Shown here one piece after another: positions 26,144 through 34,245 of a DNA stretch of 42,312 nucleotides (position 1 is the stretch's first letter; every line of letters starts with the position of its first letter). The notes below the pieces were generated by a model. The model had not been told where the DNA came from. It worked only from the letters and a program-made list of their open reading frames with translations, and made no database searches. Source of the DNA: Verrucomicrobiota bacterium JB024. Its GTDB lineage: Bacteria > Verrucomicrobiota > Verrucomicrobiia > Opitutales > Cerasicoccaceae. The DNA lies in the NCBI GenBank assembly GCA_030673825.1, contig JAUTCS010000087.1, positions 1 to 42,312 of the forward strand, read 5' to 3'. Both the position numbers and the translations under genes were made by a program.

Positions 26144-27172
26144 TTACTCGTTGAACCAAACCAGTTCGGGCTCCATAAGGATCGTCTTTTGACGTTCCGG
26201 CAGCCCGTGCTGGTTTTGTTTTATCTGGGAGACGAGCAGGTCCACGGCAGCGGCGGCCATCTGCGGACGACACGACTCCAGCCCCCCCAATAACTCGTCA
26301 CGCAGCTGGACGAAATCCTTGTCCAGGTGAATAAACGCACAGGGGCGTTTCTTGCGGCCGCGCTTGCGGCTCTCCAGCTCACGGCACCAAGGCACATAAG
26401 CCCAGTCGTCATAGGAAAAGATCAACTCCGGTTCACACGCCTGAAACCACTCGCAATACTCCTGCCGGTCAACCTCGTCTTGCACGAGCATGTTCTGGCC
26501 GTCCAGGGGAAGTCCCCGCTCCCAGTGGAAGGTCAGGAAGCCCGAGGTCCACAGATGCAGAATACGCTCATCGGTGTGCTTTTTAAGCACGAGCCCGAAG
26601 CGTCGGTAACCCCGGTCCCAGAGCTTCTGCATAGCGTTAAAGATACCCACGTGGTAGTTCAGACAGACCCGGTTCAAGGCGGGCTTGCGGATGCTGTAGC
26701 CGAAGCTGACGGCGGCGAAAGCCTTCCAGTCGAAGTCGTACGAAGCCTGTGTCTCCTCTGCCGGGGCCAGGAAGATACCCGGGGTGTTGCGCGCCTTGAG
26801 AATGTCGCTGAAACGCTTCTGCGACATGCCCTGGTTGTTGATCAGCATGGGTTCGACATTAAAGCCCAACTCGTTGGCACGCACCTTTACATCACGGAAA
26901 TACCCACCGCGTCCCTCAACCAACTCGCGCGGGGTGAGGATGCGTTTGTGCTCCCAGGCATAGGCCAGTGTCGGCTGAAAGTCTGCCTTGCGCGACTGCG
27001 CCACTTGAGACATCAGCACCGAGACCATCGGGTTGGGCCGGTAGCCCATCTCCTCCACCACCTGCAGGACCCGCTTGCGGGTCTGTTCACTGACGTGGCG
27101 CTGATTGCGTAAAACACGGGAGACCGTCATCCGGGAGACACCGGCACGCTCGGCTATGACTTCGAGATTCAT
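26144..27172 (-). CDS. LacI-family transcriptional regulator (second)
   Basis: 342 residues from an ATG. The helix-turn-helix is MNLEVIAERAGVSRMTVSRV, and the hinge region follows (QVVEEMGYRPNPMVSVLMSQ). The sensor half is of the sugar-binding type (FGYSIRKPALNRVCLNYHVG, WDRGYRRFGLVLKKH). TGTTACAGGTAACA lies 71 bp upstream of the start, suggesting autoregulation. Closely related palindromes lie before the beta-helix/Verru_Chthon region, the PEP-CTERM gene and the CE12 gene, which makes this protein the likeliest regulator of that set. It could also be the other LacI protein of the window, but that one has no such site in front of it. Confidence 0.94.
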   Translation of the reverse strand: MNLEVIAERAGVSRMTVSRVLRNQRHVSEQTRKRVLQVVEEMGYRPNPMVSVLMSQVAQSRKADFQPTLAYAWEHKRILTPRELVEGRGGYFRDVKVRANELGFNVEPMLINNQGMSQKRFSDILKARNTPGIFLAPAEETQASYDFDWKAFAAVSFGYSIRKPALNRVCLNYHVGIFNAMQKLWDRGYRRFGLVLKKHTDERILHLWTSGFLTFHWERGLPLDGQNMLVQDEVDRQEYCEWFQACEPELIFSYDDWAYVPWCRELESRKRGRKKRPCAFIHLDKDFVQLRDELLGGLESCRPQMAAAAVDLLVSQIKQNQHGLPERQKTILMEPELVWFNE

Positions 27173-27554
27173 GGAAAGACAGGAACAAGCTTGCTTGACC
27201 GGATAGTAAGCAAAGGGGATGAGTTGGACAATGCACCGGTTGTGTTACAGGTAACAGGCGCTGCTCATTGTTTACCTCTCCGCAAGGACCACAGTCAAGA
27301 ATGTTCAATGAATAACATCCGGCGGTTGGGCTAACTCAGCCCATGCCCAGCCGCCCTCCTCTGCAGGCCCCGGATATCTTCACGCTACGCACCCAATACC
27401 ATGTTTCTGCCATGGCCATTGGCCCAGCCGCCCATGTCGCCCAAAGGCAACGCTCAGCCGACAATCCAGCCCCTGGGCGACAGGCTATCATAGGGCGCTG
27501 AATTCAACTCTGAGACCGCAATGACGCCTGCGCAAACCCACCGCTTTACCCAAT
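27173..27554. promoter_or_regulatory. 382-bp divergent intergenic region
   Basis: No gene is seen. The part next to the LacI gene carries operator site 4 (27243-27256). Near 27327-27343 a small hairpin pairs TGGGCT with AGCCCA. The part nearer the sulfatase start shows no convincing palindrome or -10/-35 pair, so control of the sulfatase from site 4, 299 bp away, is uncertain. Confidence 0.5.
27243..27256. promoter_or_regulatory. Putative LacI-type operator, site 4 (autoregulatory)
   Basis: TGTTACAGGTAACA pairs its halves TGTTAC and GTAACA around a central AG. It lies 71 bp upstream of the LacI gene at 26144-27172 and shares 20 of 22 positions (site plus flanks) with site 2. Confidence 0.75.
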
Positions 27555-29114
27555 ATGAGCCAACCGTCCTCTCCGAATAACCGCCCCAATGTCCTCATGG
27601 TCCTGGCGGACCAGCTAAACGCCCAATGGATGGGCTGCGCCGGGCACCCTCAGGCCTTGACGCCCCGGCTGGATGCCTTCGCCGCCAGCGCGATGCGCTT
27701 CGAGGCCGCCTATTGCCAAAATCCCATCTGCACGCCCAGCCGAGTGAGCATCCTATCCGGCCAGTATTGCCAGAACCACGGCTACTACGGGCTATCCGGC
27801 CCGGCCCCGCGGCTGGACAATCTTTTTCGGCACTTCCGGGCGAATGGCTACCGCACCGCCGCCTATGGCAAGCTACACCTGCCCGAGTCCCCACGCAACT
27901 GGATCGCCGACGATGTTGATGACTTTGGCGATGCTTATGAAACCGCCGACGGCGTCTTCGGTGAATCAGCTTTCCTGAAAAATCTTGAGCGTAAAGGTCT
28001 GCGCGAGTGGGAGGACAGCTGGCATAACGAGAAGCAATACGGTCCCGGCACCATCGCCATCGACGCCACCCCCTCGAAACTCCCCCTGGAGGAAACCATG
28101 GAAATGTGGGCCGCCCGCCAAGCCATGGACTTTATGGCCGCCGCCGACGGCCAGCCCTTCTGCATCCAGCTCGCGCTGCAAAAGCCGCATCACCCTCTCC
28201 TTCCCAACCAGCGCTTCTGGGACCTCTACCCCGAGGATCTCGACCTGCCCGAAACCTGGGACGACGCCCCGACAGGCCGCCCCCCGCACTTTCGGCAACG
28301 CTGGGATGAATGGCAACAGTACCCACCCGAGTTCGGTCACCCAGGAGAAAACCATGAGGATTTCGTGCAGCGCTGCTGGCGGGGCACGTTAGCCTGCGTC
28401 AGCCAGATCGATCACGTCTTTGGCCTACTGCTGGACTTCCTGCACGCGCAAGGACTGGAGAAAAATACCATCGTCATTTTCGGCAGTGACCACGGAGCCT
28501 ACCACGGCCTGTACGGCATTCTGGAAAAGGCCCCCGGCATCTGCTCTGAAGCCGTGTGCCGCGTACCCCTGCTCTGGCGAGCGCCCGGAATCACCCCCGC
28601 AGGCAGCCGTTGCGACCACTTGGTAGAAAACGTGGACCTGACCCCAACACTCAACGCCCTGTGTGGTCTGCCCGCCTTTGAGGCAGCCGACGGGCTGGAC
28701 GTGACCCCGCTCCTGCGCGGGGAAAACGCCCCTCTACGCAAAATCAGCGTGACCGAAAATGTCTGGAGCAAGGCACTGCGCTGGAAACAGTGGCGCTTCG
28801 TCCACTACCAACCCGAGCACTTCCAAGGCGAAGACCACGGCGAACTTTACAACCTCGCGGACGATCCGCACGAGCGCCACAACCTTTACATGGACCCCGG
28901 CCACGCCCCCGTCGTCCAGAACTGCCGACGCCTTCTGCTGGAGTGGCTGATCCGTACCCGCCGCTCCGTGACCACGCAGTCCAGCATTCACCAACCACGA
29001 GGGGCGAGCTACGTCAAGGGCTCACACTTCACCTACGCGACCACTGACGATGGTACTGCGCCGACCTCGCAGCAGGCTCCTCACCGTAACGACATCAACC
29101 GCTACTACCTGTAA
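27555..29114 (+). CDS. Cytoplasmic-type sulfatase
   Basis: 519 residues, with no signal peptide. The formylglycine motif CTPSR is at residues 59-63 (CQNPICTPSRVSILSG). The N-terminal metal motif is VLADQLNAQWMG with Asp-Gln, as in the sulfatase at 6287-7813. FGSDHGAYHGLYG supplies the second metal site. HHPLLPNQRFWDLYP is typical of the family. It should remove sulfate from an imported oligosaccharide. It stands alone on the plus strand, divergent from the LacI regulator. The last 40 or so residues are Thr/Ser/His-rich and end NRYYL, a lineage-typical tail of unknown role. Confidence 0.93.
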   Translation: MSQPSSPNNRPNVLMVLADQLNAQWMGCAGHPQALTPRLDAFAASAMRFEAAYCQNPICTPSRVSILSGQYCQNHGYYGLSGPAPRLDNLFRHFRANGYRTAAYGKLHLPESPRNWIADDVDDFGDAYETADGVFGESAFLKNLERKGLREWEDSWHNEKQYGPGTIAIDATPSKLPLEETMEMWAARQAMDFMAAADGQPFCIQLALQKPHHPLLPNQRFWDLYPEDLDLPETWDDAPTGRPPHFRQRWDEWQQYPPEFGHPGENHEDFVQRCWRGTLACVSQIDHVFGLLLDFLHAQGLEKNTIVIFGSDHGAYHGLYGILEKAPGICSEAVCRVPLLWRAPGITPAGSRCDHLVENVDLTPTLNALCGLPAFEAADGLDVTPLLRGENAPLRKISVTENVWSKALRWKQWRFVHYQPEHFQGEDHGELYNLADDPHERHNLYMDPGHAPVVQNCRRLLLEWLIRTRRSVTTQSSIHQPRGASYVKGSHFTYATTDDGTAPTSQQAPHRNDINRYYL

Positions 29115-29184
29115 GCTGGCCGGAAATCTTCCCATGTACAGGCACCAGTAGTTGGACAAATACTAGCCTTGGCAACTTCCGCTC

Positions 29185-30021
29185 CTAATGGATTTGATCC
29201 TCCCTTAAAGCTCTCAACCTTCCATAACCGGGCGAACAAGATGTCCGCCATGAATGGATTGTAAGGTCATTCGGCTGCGCACGACTACCAGCGGCAGTAA
29301 CGATAGGGATCATCCCCCGTGCAATACCTTGCCCGGCGGGGAGTTCGACGCTGATGGACTTCAGGGACTCCGGGGTGAGGGCCCAATAAGCCTGCACGTG
29401 CTTGGGGTCCTCGACGACATCCCGGTAATGGCGCTCGATCATGGCCCGTGAGGTGCCATTATTGAAAGCGGTGCGGGCCTCATCCTGGTCGCGTTCGAGC
29501 TGAAAGCTGATCGAGGTGTGCCGGATAATGTCCTGAACCCACTTCTCCGCCTCCTTCAGAACCGTCATTTTGTACACGATCCCGTCAGGGATGCCGACGA
29601 AAGGGTACTGCGTCAGCCAAACCTTGAGCCTATCAGGAAGCGGCGCCCGACGGTTCATCTTGCGGCGCAGTTTACCGCCCGTGACCACGATATAGTCCTC
29701 CTTGATGTTTTTCGGGTCCAGATCCTGAATCTCGCTGGGGCGCAACCCCGCAAAGAGACCGATGGCGACAACCGGCACCATCACCCCCTCCTGGTAGAGC
29801 ATGGCCGCCCGGAGCAAACGCTTGGCCTCCTGCGTCTCTGACTCGGTCTCTATTTTGGCCCGATACTCATGGGCGTCAGCCTTACAGCGGAAGTTCTTGC
29901 GTTCCCGCTTTCCGTCAGGCCAATAACCCGTTACTCTCCACGACTTGGTGCGGTTGGGTTGGTGAAAACCTGAACCTTGAAATGCTCCAACTACCCACAG
30001 TCGACCTTGCCGTTTTTGCCG
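29185..30021 (-). pseudogene. Tyrosine recombinase (phage-type integrase) pseudogene
   Basis: The open frame encodes an integrase beginning GSGFHQPNRTKSWRVTGYWP, then GKRERKNFRCKADAHEYRAK, a normal arm-type start. After ETESETQEAKRLLRAAMLYQ it is already in the catalytic domain, so about 100 residues of core-binding domain are missing, in frame. Catalytic features remain: GLRPSE (Arg), GGKLRRK (Lys), DIIRHTSIS (Arg-His) and the nucleophile Tyr in ERHYRDVV. No ATG, GTG or TTG exists in frame before the TTG at 29817. The natural end is near YWALTPESL (about 29360). The last roughly 50 residues are translated foreign DNA resembling the 3' end of the GH2-like gene. It is inactive and probably marks an old island end. 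Confidence 0.75.
29259..29318 (-). repeat. Relic of a GH2-like gene 3' end, duplicated from or related to 199-258
   Basis: Without gaps, 29259-29318 matches 199-258 at about 44 of 60 positions. The match includes a minus-strand reading GDDPYRYCRW-stop, the counterpart of GDDPYRYYRW-stop ending the GH2-like gene, and goes on about 25 bases past the stop codon. The GH2 reading frame differs from the integrase frame, so this is a separate gene relic joined to the recombinase. Confidence 0.55.
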
Positions 30022-30037
30022 TCATGTCGCCCCGCTT

Positions 30038-30841
30038 TTATTGGAGGGTTTTCCAGACGGAGGATTCACGCGGGGGCGAGTATGGCACATCTGAGGCCGG
30101 TGGCTGGCCCTCCGACAGTTGAAAGACCGGTAGCACCGGAAACCCGTCACGCTGAGGATAGGTCTCCCCTTTACGCTGGATGTACAGCCAGGCGCTGAAG
30201 ATACCGCCCGGGCGCTCGCCCACGAGCACGTCGAGGTCGATGACCTCCCCGGCCTTGACCGAAAACCAGTCTCCGTAGCGGATGGCGCCGTTGCCGATGG
30301 GCAGACCGTCCGGCTCGGAAGAGCTCCAGGTCACATCCGGGGGGATACAGTCGAAACGTCCGCTCACCAGCTCTGTCTTGCCGTTAACCCGGGCGGCCAG
30401 AAAATCGTCCGCGAACCCGGCCAGCCGGTACACCCCGTCCATGGGAGCGACGACCTGCCCCTTGTAGTGGACCAGCCACAGTCGCGGCTCGACCACCTCA
30501 GACACACCGAAGGCCTTCGGGGCCTGGTCGGCTGTGATCGTACGGATAAAGATGCGTGTGGCGTACACCGGTCGAGAGACCCGGAAGTAGCGGTTGAGCA
30601 CCCCCTCGTCCCAATCGCTGTTGATAAACTCACCAACCACAGACGGATAGCTTTCCTCGGTCACGTCGGAGGGCTTACCCTGCTGGTTCTGCTTAAGGTC
30701 GTAAAGGATGCCGATGAGCGCGGCCTCGGTTCCATCGCTGCCGCCAAAGTCAGATTGGCGTGCCGCCCGGGCATGCCCCGGGAGCAGGGCCAGAGCTCCC
30801 AGCCACGCGATCGAAAGGAAGATGCTCAGGGTATGTTTCAT
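30038..30841 (-). CDS. Secreted PA14-like protein at the end of the MoxR/Bat operon
   Basis: 267 residues. The signal peptide is MKHTLSIFLSIAWLGALALL to about HARAA. The middle has PMDGVYRLAGFADDFLAARV, a PA14-like 'damaged-gel' motif often involved in carbohydrate binding, followed by WLYIQRKGETYPQ. The C-terminus is Pro/Ser-rich. Its ATG overlaps the stop of the upstream coiled-coil gene by 4 bp (ATGA), so translation is coupled and it belongs to the operon. The function is unknown. Binding of a cell-surface or extracellular glycan is possible. Confidence 0.8.
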   Translation of the reverse strand: MKHTLSIFLSIAWLGALALLPGHARAARQSDFGGSDGTEAALIGILYDLKQNQQGKPSDVTEESYPSVVGEFINSDWDEGVLNRYFRVSRPVYATRIFIRTITADQAPKAFGVSEVVEPRLWLVHYKGQVVAPMDGVYRLAGFADDFLAARVNGKTELVSGRFDCIPPDVTWSSSEPDGLPIGNGAIRYGDWFSVKAGEVIDLDVLVGERPGGIFSAWLYIQRKGETYPQRDGFPVLPVFQLSEGQPPASDVPYSPPRESSVWKTLQ

Positions 30842-32439
30842 TCGTCTGAGTGAGTGCGGCGGGAGAGTTTATCGTAGTAGGCTTCAACCAGGGGCGCGTA
30901 CTCGGGGCTGACGGGCTGGTCCTGGGCAGCGACAATGGCGTCGCGCTCGGCAGGGGTGAGCTTCTCGGGGCCGAGCACGTCGGACTCCAGCGCGACCTCT
31001 CCCATCGAGGACAGGCCCCCGCCCTGCTGACCGGGGGGATCGTTACGCATGGCCCGCCCCTTCTCAAGCACAGCCTGCGTGGCATTGGCCAATTGTCTGG
31101 CCGCTTCCTCGCGCAGTTCCTCACGCTCCTCCGGTGTCTTGTCCGCGTTCATCGCCTCAGCCATGCGAGCGGCGGCGCGGCCCAGATCGCGGGCGGCCTC
31201 CGGGGAATCTTCCAGCACGTCCTTTTGCAGCTCGGCCGTCTCACGGGCCAGGGCAGCCTGCTCCTGCTGATTGCCACCCTCGTGGTTGACCTGCTCCTGC
31301 CGCTTTTGCAGTTCGTCGGCCTTGCGGTACATATCGGCCAAGTCCTGCAGCTGCTCCTCTGACGTCTGCTGCTGGGCGTCCTGCTCCATGTTCTCGATAT
31401 TCTGCTGAAGCAGTTTGATCGCCAGCTCAAGCGCCTGGGTGGCCATGGCCTGCTCGGACCGTGCATCCTGCGGGGGCGAGGCGGACAGTTTGACAAAAGC
31501 CTGGCGCATATTGTCCGCGGCGACCGCGACCTGATAGCCGGCAGGGGCGTTGACGTTCTCCACCGGCACACGTACGACCTCGGTGTCCACTGCGACGCCC
31601 TCCTGCGCGGCGGCATCCTGGCCCAGCGTCTGCTGACGCTCAAGCAACGCCTGAAGCTGAAATACGAGGTTTTCCGCAAACTCTGCCGAAGCCTGCTCCT
31701 GACCGGTCTGCGCAGCCAGATCGGCGAGCATCTCCTCCAGGCGCGCCTGATCTGCAACCGCCTGATCAAGCTGCTCGTTCTGAATATCCGCGGTCGCCTG
31801 CTGAGCCCACTCTTTCATCGCGTCGATGTCCCCCTGATCCAGCGCAGCTTGTTCGTTCCCCTCCTGCCGGGCCGTCTCGGCCATCGCCTCGGCTTCACGG
31901 GCCAGGTCGTTAACCGCATCCTCGATGGCTCGCTGTTCGGCCTCGGCGGCCACACGATCCCCCTGCCCCTGGCGGGCAAGCTCAGTCTGGTGGCGGTTCT
32001 GCGCCTGACGGCGACGGAGAGCCTCCGCCTTTGAGGCAAGCTCCATCTCCTGCTGGCGCTGGCGCAACCGGTCAAAAAGCTGGCCGAGACTTTGCAGCAC
32101 GCGTTCCTGGCCGGCCAGTGCGGCACGCAGGCTCTCGTCCGCCTGTGCCGGATCGGAACCTGCCTGCCGCAGGGCCACAAGGATGGCCATGATCTCCTCG
32201 TCCGAGAGCTGCCGCAGTTGAGCCAGGGATTCGCGCACGAGTTCCATGTCCTCGCGGGAAGCGCCCAGCTCGGCCAACTCGGCCAGGACGGGCTCAATCC
32301 GGTCCGCCAGCCCGTTAACGCCTTCTCCGACCTGAATCTGTGACTGCTCAACTTCCTGCAGATCGGAACTCTGCGACTGCGCGGACATAAGGCCCACCAT
32401 GATGGTCAGCGAAAAAAGGATAAGGGCATGCGTTTTCAT
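30838..32439 (-). CDS. Secreted Gln/Glu/Ala-rich coiled-coil protein
   Basis: 533 residues. A signal peptide (MKTHALILFSLTIMVGLMSA) is followed by almost unbroken amphipathic helix with heptad character and many QQ, EE and AR pairs (QRQQEMELASKAEALRRRQA), a less helical break near 290-320 (VDTEVVRVPVENVNAPAGYQ) and further helix. No enzyme motif is visible. It starts 3 bp after the DUF4175-type gene, whose own C-terminal part is also helical. Similar long coiled-coil proteins follow DUF4175 genes in other bacteria, as I recall. A structural or scaffold role in the periplasm is inferred. Confidence 0.8.
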   Translation of the reverse strand: MKTHALILFSLTIMVGLMSAQSQSSDLQEVEQSQIQVGEGVNGLADRIEPVLAELAELGASREDMELVRESLAQLRQLSDEEIMAILVALRQAGSDPAQADESLRAALAGQERVLQSLGQLFDRLRQRQQEMELASKAEALRRRQAQNRHQTELARQGQGDRVAAEAEQRAIEDAVNDLAREAEAMAETARQEGNEQAALDQGDIDAMKEWAQQATADIQNEQLDQAVADQARLEEMLADLAAQTGQEQASAEFAENLVFQLQALLERQQTLGQDAAAQEGVAVDTEVVRVPVENVNAPAGYQVAVAADNMRQAFVKLSASPPQDARSEQAMATQALELAIKLLQQNIENMEQDAQQQTSEEQLQDLADMYRKADELQKRQEQVNHEGGNQQEQAALARETAELQKDVLEDSPEAARDLGRAAARMAEAMNADKTPEEREELREEAARQLANATQAVLEKGRAMRNDPPGQQGGGLSSMGEVALESDVLGPEKLTPAERDAIVAAQDQPVSPEYAPLVEAYYDKLSRRTHSDE

Positions 32440-32442
32440 GGC

Positions 32443-34245
32443 TTAGTTGGGTTGAGAATTAGGGTTGCTTTCGAGGTATGATTCCAGCTCGGACTTTGCT
32501 CCGGCTTGTTGCTCGCTGACGTTTTCGAGCGTGTTGATGTTGTCACGGATACGGCCCATCAGCTCGGCTATTTTTTCCTCCACGGTGACGACTTTGAACA
32601 TCATCGGATCGCTCTGCGAGTGCTGCGGGCCGCCGGTCAGATCGCGGTTGTCCACCGCTTCCAGCCACCAGGTAACGGAGGAACCCGCCGGGGCATTAAT
32701 CGCGATGGCGTCAGCCCCGACCGCACCTCCGCCCGGGACCAACAACAAGTCAAAAGCATTCGCCTCGCCCGAGAACGGCACGGCGTGTGTCTCAATGGGC
32801 GCGGCGGCGGCCTCTCCGGGCCGCTGGACCTGCCAACAGAGTTGAAGCGTCTCCAGCGCGTAATCCTCCCGGACAGCGCCGTTAAGCGTAGCCGTGCGGC
32901 CCTCTGCCACCGTGGCGCCTTCCGCAGGTGCTTTGGCAAGTGTGATCACCGGTGCCAGATCAAGCACCCACTTGATCGGGTAGCGCGTATCGTCCACCGA
33001 CTGCACGCCGTTTTCCCCTGTCAGTGAAACCGACACGTAAGCAGTCTGCGGACTGATCTCCCGAGCCTGGCCGGAAAGCGCAATACCGTCGGTCTTCAGC
33101 GGAAACGATCCGGCTCCGGCGGCGGGGCTTTCTTCAACCTCGGCAGCACCACTGTTGGCCGCCATCGTTCCTTCGTCCGACGACGACGCGGGAGCGAGCG
33201 GGTCGCCGGGGATGAGGACGAGCCGGGCGGCACTGAGCGCGTCACTGGCATGGCCTTGCAGCGTAAGGCTGGAGCCCTCGATCATCTGGAGTTCGCTCGC
33301 GGGTAAGGCGTAGGCAGCGTGTCCGGTGTATGCCGGTGGGCTCACACGGATCTGCAACTCCTCCAGCACCGGAGCTTCCAGCACCTCAACCCGGAAGTCC
33401 GCGCTGCGGGCGTCACCGCCGAGCACCTGATACCCGAAGCTGTTCTGCGCGTTTTCAATGACCAGCTCAAAGCGCGTGGGATCGTCCGGCAGTGACCCGA
33501 CGGTGAAGCTCTCCCGCGCGCCCGTATCGTCCTCCAGCACAAAAACCACCTGCCGGGGCACTTCGCCCCCGGTGGACACGGCCAGCGTCACGGCGTCGCC
33601 GCGCGGAGTCTTGAGGTCGCCGCTGGTTACCTCCAGCAGGGTCCGGTACAGCGGCGGATGGCTGGAGAGGAAATACCGTCCGATGAGCACGCCCGAACTC
33701 GCTGGGGCGATCACCGCCCAGCCAATAATCCCGAGGGCCAACACCCCTGCTCCGGCGGCGAGCAGGACGGCATTTTTCAGGACAACGGCCTCCTTCCAGG
33801 AAACCTCGTCCAGCGCGACCACCGCGCTCATGAGCAGGCGCTCCACCAGCGAACGTGGGGCGCGCCCGGCATCGACCTCGGGGGCCAACTGAAGGGACGA
33901 GATCAAGCGGCTCTCCAACTCCGGCGCGTAGGCCTGGAGCCGCAACGCCGCGCGGGTACGTGTGAGCCGCCCCCGCAGCGGCAGCCAGATAAAGCGGCGG
34001 ATGAGCCAGGCGCACACACCGATATCGCAGACCAGCAGGGCGGCGCGGGCCGTCCAGTCAAAGTGCAGCCAGTAGTCCATCAGACAGCGCACGAGCACGG
34101 CGGCGAAGAGGTACAACAGCACCAGCCCGACCCCGCCCAACAGGGTCGCCAGTAACTCGCGGCGCACGAGCGCGTCCAGCACCGCCGCCACCCGCAGGAA
34201 GGCAGGGTACCGGGTCAGAAGTTGCGTGGAGGGGTTGTTGCTCAT
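32443..34245 (-). CDS. DUF4175-type membrane protein
   Basis: About 600 residues. The start is the ATG at 34245, which overlaps the preceding stop as TGATG; the open frame runs on to 34278, but those extra residues lie inside the preceding gene. Two transmembrane helices near the N-terminus (LLGGVGLVLLYLFAAVLV and AALLVCDIGVCAWLIRRF) and a third after about 145 residues (VLLAAGAGVLALGIIGWAV) are followed by a large periplasmic part of repeated beta domains (LLEVTSGDLKTPRGDAVTLA; ISPQTAYVSVSLTGENGVQS) and a helical end. This layout fits DUF4175. It lies in the MoxR/Bat operon between a VWA protein and a coiled-coil protein. The molecular role is unknown. Confidence 0.8.
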   Translation of the reverse strand: MSNNPSTQLLTRYPAFLRVAAVLDALVRRELLATLLGGVGLVLLYLFAAVLVRCLMDYWLHFDWTARAALLVCDIGVCAWLIRRFIWLPLRGRLTRTRAALRLQAYAPELESRLISSLQLAPEVDAGRAPRSLVERLLMSAVVALDEVSWKEAVVLKNAVLLAAGAGVLALGIIGWAVIAPASSGVLIGRYFLSSHPPLYRTLLEVTSGDLKTPRGDAVTLAVSTGGEVPRQVVFVLEDDTGARESFTVGSLPDDPTRFELVIENAQNSFGYQVLGGDARSADFRVEVLEAPVLEELQIRVSPPAYTGHAAYALPASELQMIEGSSLTLQGHASDALSAARLVLIPGDPLAPASSSDEGTMAANSGAAEVEESPAAGAGSFPLKTDGIALSGQAREISPQTAYVSVSLTGENGVQSVDDTRYPIKWVLDLAPVITLAKAPAEGATVAEGRTATLNGAVREDYALETLQLCWQVQRPGEAAAAPIETHAVPFSGEANAFDLLLVPGGGAVGADAIAINAPAGSSVTWWLEAVDNRDLTGGPQHSQSDPMMFKVVTVEEKIAELMGRIRDNINTLENVSEQQAGAKSELESYLESNPNSQPN

